Assembly: GCA_002722245.1 (NCBI GenBank)
Contig: PBLA01000017.1
Coordinates: 1-50,151, forward strand
Direction of reading: 5' to 3'
DNA from: Flavobacteriales bacterium
Lineage (GTDB): Bacteria > Bacteroidota > Bacteroidia > Flavobacteriales_C > GCA-002722245
DNA: 50,151 nucleotides
Under the pieces are notes generated by a model. The model had not been told where the DNA came from and ran no database searches. It saw only the letters and a program-made list of their open reading frames with translations. Both the position numbers and the translations under genes were made by a program. Shown piece after piece: positions 16,116 through 25,800 of the stretch (positions are counted from its first letter, which is position 1; every line of letters begins with the position of its first letter).

Positions 16116-17390
16116 TTATTTAATAATGAGAGGCTTAGATCGATTGTTAATTTTTAAGAAATAGAGGCCACTCTGAATAGTTGGAATGTTCAACTGACAT
16201 TTATGAGCACCTTTGTTTAATATCCCATATGAACTCGCATAAACCACTCTACCACTTCCATCAATTAAAGATATGTTCAAAGATGTCTCCCTATCAAGGG
16301 TGAAATTTAAATCAATAACATTAGTAGCTGGATTAGGGGATATGATGAACTCATTTAATTTGTGAGTATAATGATCTAATGATAAAGAATTGCTTGTGAG
16401 TTTGTAGTAGACAAAAAGATGTTCAATTACCCATGGATCCCATTGTAAAACTCCGGGTATCAAATATCCTAAATCAGTATTAGATGTAATTGTATGTTCC
16501 AGTACATCTGTATTCATAGTATACGTACAAAAACCTGCATCTCTTGCCCAAAGTTGTTTTGGACTCTTATTGTCTTCTTGTTCTCTAATTAGCGCAAAAA
16601 ATTCGTTGTACTTAGACAGTGTATCTGTTATTGGTGTCCAATCATATCCCGGTTGAAATCTTAAGTAAATTCCATACCGTTCTCCAGCGGCTACTGAATC
16701 ATTCACATCCAATAAGGCGGATCGGATGCTTAAATTTTCAGTAGAATCTCCATCCTCGTGCTCTAGTAAAACAGTATCAGTTCGAGCAATAAAAATTTCA
16801 TGTAACTTATTTTCTTTTGGCACCCCCCTGAATAACCGAATATGCGGAAACTCTCCTATCTCCATTTCTTGATTCCCATTAAAATCATAATACACTAAAT
16901 AATCATTTGAAAAATGCTTTAAGTAGTCTACAAAAAGTGTGTCAACGATTGTATCAGAAGTATTCCTTCTATACGCGTAAGGTATTTCTATTGAATCAAC
17001 AACAATATCTGCCCATTGATCCGACCATTCACTCGGTGTTAAAGACGGATTAATGTACTCCCCAATTCCATGAGTAAACGCATGGTATGGAAATCCAGTA
17101 AGTCTGTCAAATCCTGCTATAATTGTAGAATCAGGAAATAAACTCAAAACCACTAGGTCAACACCATCTTCATCACTCCCAAGGGATTCAATCTCTCCTA
17201 TCTCAGCTAAATTATCAGTTAAAGAGAACCAAGTCTCACCGTAATTTTTAAATCCAAAGGTATTAGAAGTGTAATTAATGTAGCGTTTATGATAAATTTT
17301 AGTTTTCGGTATACTAAAAACTATAGGATTTTGTGCCTGAACCAAAAAGCCTAAAAACACTAGAAAATTTAAAATAAGATTAGTTCTCAT
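16116..17390 (-). CDS. Secreted protein with T9SS type A sorting domain
   Basis: This 424-aa protein has an N-terminal signal peptide (MRTNLILNFLVFLGFLVQAQ) and a C-terminal sorting domain (about residues 345-424). The sorting domain starts IISPNPATNVIDLNF and ends GLYFLKINNRSKPLIIK, the pattern that sends proteins through the type IX secretion system. The central region has no recognised catalytic motif. It is rich in Asp and aromatic residues, with one Asp-rich DFNGNQEMEIGE loop that could bind calcium. It starts 16 nt downstream of the 1096-aa outer-membrane gene and is probably cotranscribed with it. Confidence 0.85.
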   Translation of the reverse strand: MRTNLILNFLVFLGFLVQAQNPIVFSIPKTKIYHKRYINYTSNTFGFKNYGETWFSLTDNLAEIGEIESLGSDEDGVDLVVLSLFPDSTIIAGFDRLTGFPYHAFTHGIGEYINPSLTPSEWSDQWADIVVDSIEIPYAYRRNTSDTIVDTLFVDYLKHFSNDYLVYYDFNGNQEMEIGEFPHIRLFRGVPKENKLHEIFIARTDTVLLEHEDGDSTENLSIRSALLDVNDSVAAGERYGIYLRFQPGYDWTPITDTLSKYNEFFALIREQEDNKSPKQLWARDAGFCTYTMNTDVLEHTITSNTDLGYLIPGVLQWDPWVIEHLFVYYKLTSNSLSLDHYTHKLNEFIISPNPATNVIDLNFTLDRETSLNISLIDGSGRVVYASSYGILNKGAHKCQLNIPTIQSGLYFLKINNRSKPLIIK

Positions 17391-17406
17391 TTCTTAAGTT
17401 ATTAAT

Positions 17407-20400
17407 TTAAAAATCAGCAGTCAAGGACAAATAAAATTGCCGTTCTTGTGGAATTCCATCTTCAATTCCCCAAGCCCAATCTGCACGGACAAAATAGCCG
17501 AAAATACTGGATCTTATTCCAAATCCACCTCCCCCTATTATAGGCTCTTTATTCGTCTTTAAACGTATTTCCCCTGTACGAGCCTCTTCCCCAATAACCA
17601 ACGTTTGTTGATTTAACGAATTATCCTCTGAAAACGGACTCGATCCAGACCAAGCAGTACCCACATCTGCAAATCCCACACATTGTAAATTATTTAAAAA
17701 ATCTGAAGAAAATGGTCTAGAAAACAAAAATTTCAATACTGGCCATCTAATTTCCGAATTTACAGCAATAAAAGAACTTCCGTTTCTAGCATTTTGAATA
17801 AAGCCTCTCATGTTGGTCGCTAAAGTTTGAAAAGCGTAGTTCCCATGCATTAATTTGCTCGGTTCTAGTTTTTGATTAAATTTTGGTAAAACCCAAGAAT
17901 CAACTCCGCCCATATAAAACATTAATCGCTGTGTACCTATTGAAGAACCACCTGCAAATCTATTTGCCCAAATTAATGACTTATAAATTTTTTTATATGT
18001 TCTTATATCAGCTCCAAAAGTAAGCATCCGGTTTTCAACCACAGGAACTTCCTGATAAAACTCAGTAAACAACTTACACCTTAATCCTGTAAGAAGATTA
18101 ACTCCTAATGATCGTGTATTATCAAAAACATAACTCACTCTTGCGGTAGGCCAAAACTGATGTGAAATGGGTGTTTTTAATAAATTAATGTTTTTACTCA
18201 AGGGAATACGTTGATCATACCTCACTGATATTGATGCAGATATTCTATCTACTATTGAAAAAGGATAGTCTAATCTATACACACCTTCATAAATGATGTT
18301 CTTCTCAACATTTGAAATATCATCCAAATCAGTATGGGTACTTCTATACAATAAGATTTGCTTATCTAATCTTTTTTTACGGTTAGCGTAACTTAAGAAA
18401 AATTCATGACTGTAAAAATCTGAAATTCGGAATCCTCCAGTAATGAGATGGTCCTCTAACAAATCGATAATAGAGTACTTCATAAAGCCATTCATTCCAG
18501 GCATGGGATAACTTGCTCCTCCTGAAAACCTTTGGTAGACAGGGTTTAAAAAACGATTATCCACATCTAATGATACTTCTGCAGTACGAAAGGACAATTC
18601 GTAATTTCTTTGTTTGGCGCGAGGAGCAAGCGAGTCAGATGTTGGAAAACCATTTATTTTCAATGGTTGGAAGGCTGTATTTGATGACTGTTTTACCACC
18701 TCGATCACAGAGTCATTGAACTGTTTATCCATTTCATCTCTAAAAATATAGTAATCTGTAAAAAGAAAATCAGGATCTTTTATCATTCTATTTTTAATGC
18801 TATCCACAGTCAAAATCTTTACATTATCCATGGAGCGAATCTTTGGGGTTGAGTCAACAGGATCAGAATTTAGAAAATTCATAAAATCTGTTGTTGATTG
18901 AACTTCAAGTGGTTTATTTACAATGGATGATATATGAATTCTATTTCTATCAATCGGCCTAAAAATCCTTACCCAATCTTTTCCATTTGAATGATGCCAC
19001 AAAATATTTGAGTTATAATTCGACATTGGTTGAACTTGAGCAAAGTACCGATAATGTATAGTTGTATCTACATGAGTAACTGCACTATCTATTTTTCCGC
19101 TCCACAAATTGTTGACACCATTTTGATCACTTAAATAGTGATAGGTATTTAAACCCATTGAATAAGGAGAATGTTCGTTAGCATGAGTAGTTGAGGAGAG
19201 TCTTAGTAAAACTTGATATTGAAACTTATAACTTTTTTTTGCGGAGTAATTGTACTGAAATAAGTCATAATTATGCGGATAAACATAATTCATATTTCCA
19301 TCTACTCTCATTGTATCGTTAATTCGATTACTTGAAAATATAATTTTACTGTCTTGATTCAGAAATATAGGATCTCTGTCATCATAGAAATCATTTGTGA
19401 TCTGCTCTTGAAATCGACTTAACACATCCAAAATATAAATATCTGTTTTTCCTTTAACCACAGCAGACAATGCAATTTTCTTTCCATTAGACGCATAATT
19501 CGCTTCTAATATTTTTTCAAGTTGAAATAGTTTGGATGTTGTTTTCTCGTGTGTTTTTGTATTATATGTCATCCAAATCATTTTTCCTTTTTGTTCAAAG
19601 AAAACAGTTAAGAGATCTCCTGAGGGATGCCATGCCAATACAGGAAAACTATGATCAGGAGGAAGATCGATCTTATGCCCTATTTTTAATACACATTTTT
19701 TTTTCTTTTTTTGAATATCGTATACGTATACTTTATGCTGACTGAGCTTGTGAGTAACAAGAGCTAAATGCGAGCCGCTCTTGTTTAATTTTGGTCGTTG
19801 ATAATCTCTTGACTTATAAGGACGTTTGAATACATTATTCTTCTCCGGATTTGTTTTTGATTGATTATCCAGCATAAAACGTGATTGAAAATACCCTTCC
19901 CAATCCTGTAATAAATTATCCACGCTTTTCCCTAAAACAAATAAAATACCATCCGAGTAGCTTCTGCTAATTTTAGACATGTATAATACATTCGAAACAG
20001 CCTCTTCACCATAGAAGTCAGCAATGTAATACCATACTGATCGTCCAGCGAGGACGGCCTCCCTTCCTCTTAACCAATTAAATTTTCCAAATTTACCCGA
20101 TTGAAAATGCGATTTAACCTCCCCTTCAATTTCTACACTCCATTTTTCAGTTAGGTATGCTGTTAATCCGTTATAAAACCAGTCAGGAAAGTTAATTAAA
20201 GCTTCATTTTTAAATTCATCTGTTCCATCACCAAAAATAATATTATCCAATAAAATTTGGGCAACACCATTTCTAATCTGTCGATCAAAATGTTGGTGAT
20301 CACCATCAAAAAATAAGAACACCTTATCGCCAATTATTCGAGCAAAACCACCCGGATTTAAATCTTCATCAGGATAATTCCCAATATTGCTCTCCCTAGA

Positions 20401-20697
20401 TTGATTTTGAGTATTATAAATAACAAATTGAATTTTTCCTTTAAATTGATATTCAAACTGAAACTCCAATTCCTTCAATTGCAATTGCGCAGAGCGGGCA
20501 GCATAATCTGCCAAATGCTTTCCGTCCTCGTAGAAATAAATATTAAAATGCTCATACTTATAGTGACTCCACAAATAGTCCGAAAACTGAACTCTATTTT
20601 TTCCAAAGTCCATTTTCGTCCCATTGTAAAATTGAGCATACACAACAGATGTGAAACCAATGAATAAAAAGGTGATTAATTGGACCCTAAACAACAT
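17407..20697 (-). CDS. Outer-membrane protein: degenerate peptidase-MA-like, TolB-like propeller and Omp85-like barrel
   Basis: The protein is 1096 aa with a signal peptide ending near YAQ (residue 21). Residues about 40-280 resemble the gluzincin-like peptidase MA region, with PDWFYNGLTAYLTEKW where active members have a conserved W-x-x-E-G-x-A-Y. The preceding helix reads RQIRNGVAQILLDN instead of HExxH, so catalysis is probably lost. Residues about 290-520 have PD40/TolB-like strands (RDYQRPKLNKSGSHLALVT, RDPIFLNQDSKIIFSSN). From about 730 to the end is a barrel with a NMRGF motif (compare the VRGF/IRGF of Omp85), GGGGFGIRSSIFGYFVRADW and a terminal Phe. A role in outer-membrane assembly or envelope scaffolding is inferred, not shown. 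Confidence 0.8.
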   Translation of the reverse strand: MLFRVQLITFLFIGFTSVVYAQFYNGTKMDFGKNRVQFSDYLWSHYKYEHFNIYFYEDGKHLADYAARSAQLQLKELEFQFEYQFKGKIQFVIYNTQNQSRESNIGNYPDEDLNPGGFARIIGDKVFLFFDGDHQHFDRQIRNGVAQILLDNIIFGDGTDEFKNEALINFPDWFYNGLTAYLTEKWSVEIEGEVKSHFQSGKFGKFNWLRGREAVLAGRSVWYYIADFYGEEAVSNVLYMSKISRSYSDGILFVLGKSVDNLLQDWEGYFQSRFMLDNQSKTNPEKNNVFKRPYKSRDYQRPKLNKSGSHLALVTHKLSQHKVYVYDIQKKKKKCVLKIGHKIDLPPDHSFPVLAWHPSGDLLTVFFEQKGKMIWMTYNTKTHEKTTSKLFQLEKILEANYASNGKKIALSAVVKGKTDIYILDVLSRFQEQITNDFYDDRDPIFLNQDSKIIFSSNRINDTMRVDGNMNYVYPHNYDLFQYNYSAKKSYKFQYQVLLRLSSTTHANEHSPYSMGLNTYHYLSDQNGVNNLWSGKIDSAVTHVDTTIHYRYFAQVQPMSNYNSNILWHHSNGKDWVRIFRPIDRNRIHISSIVNKPLEVQSTTDFMNFLNSDPVDSTPKIRSMDNVKILTVDSIKNRMIKDPDFLFTDYYIFRDEMDKQFNDSVIEVVKQSSNTAFQPLKINGFPTSDSLAPRAKQRNYELSFRTAEVSLDVDNRFLNPVYQRFSGGASYPMPGMNGFMKYSIIDLLEDHLITGGFRISDFYSHEFFLSYANRKKRLDKQILLYRSTHTDLDDISNVEKNIIYEGVYRLDYPFSIVDRISASISVRYDQRIPLSKNINLLKTPISHQFWPTARVSYVFDNTRSLGVNLLTGLRCKLFTEFYQEVPVVENRMLTFGADIRTYKKIYKSLIWANRFAGGSSIGTQRLMFYMGGVDSWVLPKFNQKLEPSKLMHGNYAFQTLATNMRGFIQNARNGSSFIAVNSEIRWPVLKFLFSRPFSSDFLNNLQCVGFADVGTAWSGSSPFSEDNSLNQQTLVIGEEARTGEIRLKTNKEPIIGGGGFGIRSSIFGYFVRADWAWGIEDGIPQERQFYLSLTADF

Positions 20698-20733
20698 AGA
20701 TTTTCCTAAAGTAACAAATAAGATTTATAATTA

Positions 20734-20768
20734 TTGTTACCATGAAGTATAATTAAGGGTTAACTTTG
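20734..20768 (+). promoter_or_regulatory. Possible promoter of the MBL-fold gene
   Basis: TAACTTTG (20761-20768) matches the -7 consensus exactly. TTG at 20734-20736 is 24 nt upstream, longer than usual. The -7 box ends only 4 nt before ATG 20773, so a transcript from it would be leaderless or nearly so. Confidence 0.4.
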
Positions 20769-20772
20769 TATC

Positions 20773-21435
20773 ATGATTACTATTGAGAAGTTTACTTTTA
20801 ACCCTTTTCAAGAAAACACATATATCCTATTCGATGAAACAAAAGAATGTGTCGTGATCGATCCTGGATGCTATGATCATGAAGAAAAGGATCGTTTATT
20901 GAAGTTCATAGAGGATCTTGAGCTAAAACCTGTACAATTATTAAACACACATTGTCACGTTGATCATATACTAGGCAACAATATTATTGCCAACCATTAT
21001 GATTTAAAATTAGCTGCACATAAATTAGAAAGACCTATATTGGAACATAGTCCTCTATGGGGCTATCAAAAATATGGAATCAAAGGTGATCAATCACCTG
21101 ACATTGAGATTTTTTTAGAGGAAGGCGATATTGTTGAATTTGGAAATTCTAAATTGGAAGTGATTTTTGTTCCCGGGCATTCCCCAGGACACATTGCTTT
21201 TGTTAACCACGAACAAAGATTTATAATTAATGGTGACGTGTTGTTCAAAGGTAGTTTCGGTCGAGATGATCTTCCTGGTGGTAATATTCAAGTACTTTCA
21301 AATAGCATACAAAATAAACTTTTTAAGTTCTCCGATGAATATATAGTTTATGCAGGTCATATGGGAGAAACAACAATTGGTCATGAAAGACATTCAAATC
21401 CAATACTTCAGTTTCCACCCTCAAAATCAATTTAA
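20773..21435 (+). CDS. MBL-fold metallo-hydrolase (glyoxalase II-like)
   Basis: This 220-aa binuclear metal hydrolase carries the signature NTHCHVDHILGN (HxHxDH), the later ligand PGHSPGHIAF, the bridging aspartate in FIINGDVLFKGSFGR, and the last His in YAGHMGETTIGHE. This arrangement fits the YcbL/glyoxalase II-like group that hydrolyses thioesters, although the C-terminal glutathione-binding domain of true glyoxalase II is missing. The substrate is therefore open. The stop lies 2 nt before the hemL start, so the two are cotranscribed. Confidence 0.9.
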   Translation: MITIEKFTFNPFQENTYILFDETKECVVIDPGCYDHEEKDRLLKFIEDLELKPVQLLNTHCHVDHILGNNIIANHYDLKLAAHKLERPILEHSPLWGYQKYGIKGDQSPDIEIFLEEGDIVEFGNSKLEVIFVPGHSPGHIAFVNHEQRFIINGDVLFKGSFGRDDLPGGNIQVLSNSIQNKLFKFSDEYIVYAGHMGETTIGHERHSNPILQFPPSKSI

Positions 21436-21437
21436 TT

Positions 21438-22745
21438 ATGAAAAGGACAAATTCTAACGCGCTTTATCAAATATCTTCACAATATTTTCCTGGCGGAGTT
21501 AACTCACCAGTAAGGGCTTTTCGAAGTGTAGATGGGACACCAATTTTTATTACAAAAGGTAATGGTGCTTATGTGACTGATGCCGATGATAACAACTATA
21601 TCGACTTTTGTGCTTCTTGGGGACCTTTAATTTTAGGCCATAATCATAAAAAAATAAAGGATGCCGTAATTGAAGCTGCCGAAAATGGACTTTCCTTTGG
21701 TGCCCCAACAATTCAAGAAAATGAACTTGCTGCTTTACTTATTAAAAATAACCGATTTGTTGAAAAAATTAGATTTGTAAGTTCTGGTACCGAGGCTGTA
21801 ATGAGTGCGATCCGTTTAGCAAGAGGATACACAAAACGAGATAAAATCATAAAATTTGAAGGGTGTTATCATGGCCATGCCGATCACTTACTGGTTAAAG
21901 CAGGAAGTGGTCTTGTTACATTCGGATCCTCTTCATCTGCTGGAGTTCCAGAGGCTATTGCAAAAGAAACATTAGTTCTACCGCTCAACAATAAAGAGGC
22001 GCTTATAAAGGCGTTTGAGGAGCATAAAGAAGAAGTAGCTTGCGTTATAATAGAGCCTGTACCTGCAAATAACGGCCTATTGTTACAAGACAAAGAATAC
22101 CTTGAGTTTGTCAAAAAAATTGCGCACGAGAATTGTGCACTTGTCATTTTCGACGAGGTAATTTCAGGATTCCGAGTTGGATTTGAGGGCGCCGCAGGAT
22201 ACTATGATATTCAGCCTGATATTATAACTTACGGAAAAATAATCGGAGGAGGAATACCTGCAGGCTGCTATGGTTCTTCCGCAAAAATAATGAGCTACAT
22301 TGCGCCAGATGGCGATGTTTATCAAGCGGGAACGTTAAGTGGAAATCCAATCGCCATGAGTGCTGGAAGAGCTGCGCTCACTGAATTATTAAAAGATGGG
22401 TTTTATGAAGATCAACAAGATCGTACGCAGAAGTTTGTAAATAAAATAAAACACCATATTGATCAAAAAGGCTATAACATACAAATTTCCACTATCGGCT
22501 CCATCTTTTGGATGGTATATGGAGATCAGCCTCAAATTCAATCTCCCGATCAAATCAGTAAGGATGCTAGTAAATATTTCAAGGCGATATTCTCTAAATT
22601 ATTACAAAAGGGAGTTTACCTGGGTCCATCAGGATTTGAAGTTGGTTTTGTAAGTGCTGCTCACTCTGATGAAATCTTAGATGAAGCGGCAAACAAAATT
22701 AACACCGCTCTGGATGAAGTAAATATTGAATATAATTTATCCTAA
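21438..22745 (+). CDS. hemL: Glutamate-1-semialdehyde 2,1-aminomutase
   Basis: This is a 435-aa PLP enzyme of the C5 haem pathway. It converts glutamate-1-semialdehyde to 5-aminolevulinate. It has FPGGVNSPVRAF near the N-terminus, the PLP-binding SSGTEAVMSAIRLARGYT, the aspartate motif VIFDEVISGFRVG and the Schiff-base Lys267 in TYGKIIGGGIPAG. The length is as expected. It follows the MBL gene by 2 nt and is followed by a strong terminator. Neighbouring haem genes are not in the window. Confidence 0.97.
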   Translation: MKRTNSNALYQISSQYFPGGVNSPVRAFRSVDGTPIFITKGNGAYVTDADDNNYIDFCASWGPLILGHNHKKIKDAVIEAAENGLSFGAPTIQENELAALLIKNNRFVEKIRFVSSGTEAVMSAIRLARGYTKRDKIIKFEGCYHGHADHLLVKAGSGLVTFGSSSSAGVPEAIAKETLVLPLNNKEALIKAFEEHKEEVACVIIEPVPANNGLLLQDKEYLEFVKKIAHENCALVIFDEVISGFRVGFEGAAGYYDIQPDIITYGKIIGGGIPAGCYGSSAKIMSYIAPDGDVYQAGTLSGNPIAMSAGRAALTELLKDGFYEDQQDRTQKFVNKIKHHIDQKGYNIQISTIGSIFWMVYGDQPQIQSPDQISKDASKYFKAIFSKLLQKGVYLGPSGFEVGFVSAAHSDEILDEAANKINTALDEVNIEYNLS

Positions 22746-22772
22746 TATAAATCCATTTGGAAAAGATTACAA

Positions 22773-22820
22773 AGAGTAAAATAAAAAGGCAACCTATTGG
22801 TTGCCTTTTTATTTTACTCT
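22773..22820. terminator. Bidirectional terminator, perfect 22-bp inverted repeat
   Basis: The arms 22773-22794 and 22799-22820 are perfect complements around a 4-nt loop. The core is GGCAACC/GGTTGCC flanked by A-run and T-run, so it can end transcription from hemL and also from the convergent PKD-repeat gene. Confidence 0.88.
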
Positions 22821-22846
22821 GATTATTTTATTTATAATCCTCTCTA

Positions 22847-22878
22847 AAGGGTGTTCAAATTTGAAGAGAACACCCCTT
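22847..22878 (-). terminator. Possible second hairpin after the PKD-repeat gene
   Basis: An 8-bp stem (GGGTGTTC at 22849-22856, GAACACCC at 22868-22875) with an 11-nt loop sits 10 nt past the stop of the minus-strand gene. The following T-run is poor, so it may be a 3'-end stabiliser rather than a terminator. Confidence 0.45.
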
Positions 22879-22887
22879 AAGAATAGA

Positions 22888-25800
22888 CTACTTTGAAACG
22901 ATAATTTTCTGTAAGTATTTCACTTTATCGTTTTTCACTTGGATCGTGTATATTCCTGATTCAAATTCTTCCAAATTTTGATCAATTCGCCCACCTCCAG
23001 TTTGAGTAATCGAATGAACAATGGCTCCTACATTATCGTAAATTTCAATAACATAATCAGTAGATAATCCAATTGGTAGATTATACGACACTATTCCAGT
23101 TGTTGGATTAGGATAGACCACTAAATCTCTCACAAAATAGCCCTCTCTATCCTCTATCGCTTTTACAATTGTACCATCCTCGGCTCCATCAAACTCTACC
23201 GTATCTCCCTCGGCAGTTACACCGCCTTCAGTAGTTAAAACGGCACCTACAGCATCCGACTCACCAATTGCAGTCACATTAATTCGAACTAACTCACCGT
23301 TACCGGTCAATTCCTGATGATCATTTCTACTCTCGGAAATATAAATCTGTCCCAAGTTTTCATTCTCAGTCCCAAAAGTAATTAGATCTTCATCTTCTGT
23401 TCCTAAGAAGGAATTAGAGAAATCATAATTAATAGAATTGTAGTCAAAGATTTCCGGATCTAAATCTATTTCAAATCCAATACCATACATAGTAACATCT
23501 AATGAATCAGGAATAGAAACGGTTAAAACAGCTGTTGCTCCGATATCAATATCATCAACATCCCAATCAATTGATAACTGATTTGCTGCATTTGCTCTTG
23601 GTTGCCAAGGGTGCGAATAAGCAAAGTTTTGCTCGATCACTCCAATGTCGTCTATATCAATAACACCATCACCATTGGCATCACCATGTTTATTATTTAC
23701 ATCTCCCCACAGTAAAGATGACCAGTCTTGGGACTCATGACCTCTCCATTCTGAACTCTCCTCAGATCGCTCTGGTCCCGTTTCACCATAGTGTAACCCA
23801 ATTGGTAAGATATCATAATGGTTAGCTTCTGTATCTAAGTTTGCGTCTCCAGGCCATACACATCCAATTAAACATTTTTGCTCTAAGGAGTTTCCTACTC
23901 TAATCTCTTTACAGAATGTTCGCTCACACCCCACGTCATTACTCACTGTTAAACACACAGGGTAAAAGCCTGTATCTGCATATGTATGTGAAGGATTAAA
24001 TTGAAACGATGTCACTTTATCTCCAAAATCCCAATTATAGCCTGTTATATTTCCTAATGATTTGTTATCAAAATGAGCTGTTGCTGTAACCGCATTTGCA
24101 TAGTAATCAAATTTAGCATGGCATGCGTTGGAAACATCTCCAACTGAGATCACCTCACATTTCGTTTCCTGTCCACCCGTATTATTTCTAACGGTTAAAC
24201 ACACTTCATAATAACCATCCTCTACATAATCATAAATCGGATCTTTACTTACTCCTGCAGAATCACCATCGCCAAAATCCCAATACCATTTACTTGGATT
24301 TCCTGTTGACTCATCCTTAAAATGAACCTTCCCATCAACTGGATCTAGGAAGTAGGAGAAATCTGCTTTGACATATTCATCAATCTGATCAACATTTCCA
24401 ATAACAGAAATCTGATCACAATAGGTGTTAAAGCACCCTGAAATAGAGTCAAAAACAGTTAAACAAACCTCGTATACCCCATCATTTTGATATGTATGAG
24501 AAGGAAAGGAATCATTTGAATTAAATCCATCATTGTAATCCCAAATCCATCCTGTAATATCTCCTTTGATTTGTGGTTCAAACTTAACTGTTCTTCCATC
24601 TGTATAGTATTCAAAATGGGCATCGCAATAATCTGTATTATCATCAATAATCGGAACTTCAACACAGAACTCATCTTGACAACCCGATAGCTCATCAAAC
24701 ACTGTTAAACAGGCTTTATATAACCCTCCGCTTGCAAAATCAACAGTTGGGTTTTCATTATAATTAACAGATCCATTATCAAACTTCCAGAAAGACTTGG
24801 TAAATGTTCCCGCTGATAAATTATTAAACGCCACCGTTGAACCATTTAATGGGAAAAACTCAAATTCGGCTTTACAATCAACAACATTTGTATCCCGCAA
24901 TAATTCAATGACCTCACAGTTATAATCATGACATCCTGAATTAGCATCATAAATCCCCATACAAACATTAAAGAATCCACCATGTGGGAATTCATGCTCA
25001 AGTTCACGATCACCTTCTGAAAAAGTTCCGTCACCAAACTCCCATTTTATATCTGTGTATTGTCCTTTCGAACTACTTTTAAATTTTACAAGAGAGTCAT
25101 TTATCGGAAAGAACTCAAATTTAGCATGACATTCTACTTCGTCTTTATCTTCTCCAATGGCAACCTCTTCTCTGTAAGAGTCTTGACAACCAGTCACACT
25201 ATCTCTTATCATTAATGAAACAGTGTAAACACCTTTACTAGAATATGAGCCTATTGGATCATTATGATCCGCGAACATCCCATTACCTAAATCCCAGTGA
25301 ATATGCGTATAACTCCCTTTAGAAGCATCTTTAAATTGAAGTTCACCATTAGCTAGAGGAATGTATTCAAATTTAGCCTCACAAAAAATGTCCTGTGTAT
25401 CTTTTTGAATGGTTATTGGCTTGCATATAGTAGCCTGACAACCAGAAATACTATCCCATGTGTGTAAACATACTTCATATACACCAGTCTCGGAATATTC
25501 ATGCGTTGCCGAAGAACCATCTGCATAATCTCCATCTCCAAATGACCAGTGCGCATGCGAATTATCCCCTATTGAAGTATTCTTCAAGGTGACCACTCCG
25601 TCTATTACAATATATTCAAAGTCAGCAAGACAATTTACATCTCCTGAATCCAATTGAATATTTACCTCTTCACAAATTGAGGACTGACATCCAGAAACAG
25701 TATCATGGATACTTAAACAAATGTAATAATATCCTGATTCAGCAAACTCATGGGTTGGCTCATTCTCATAGGACTGATTTCCATCACCAAAATCCCAATG

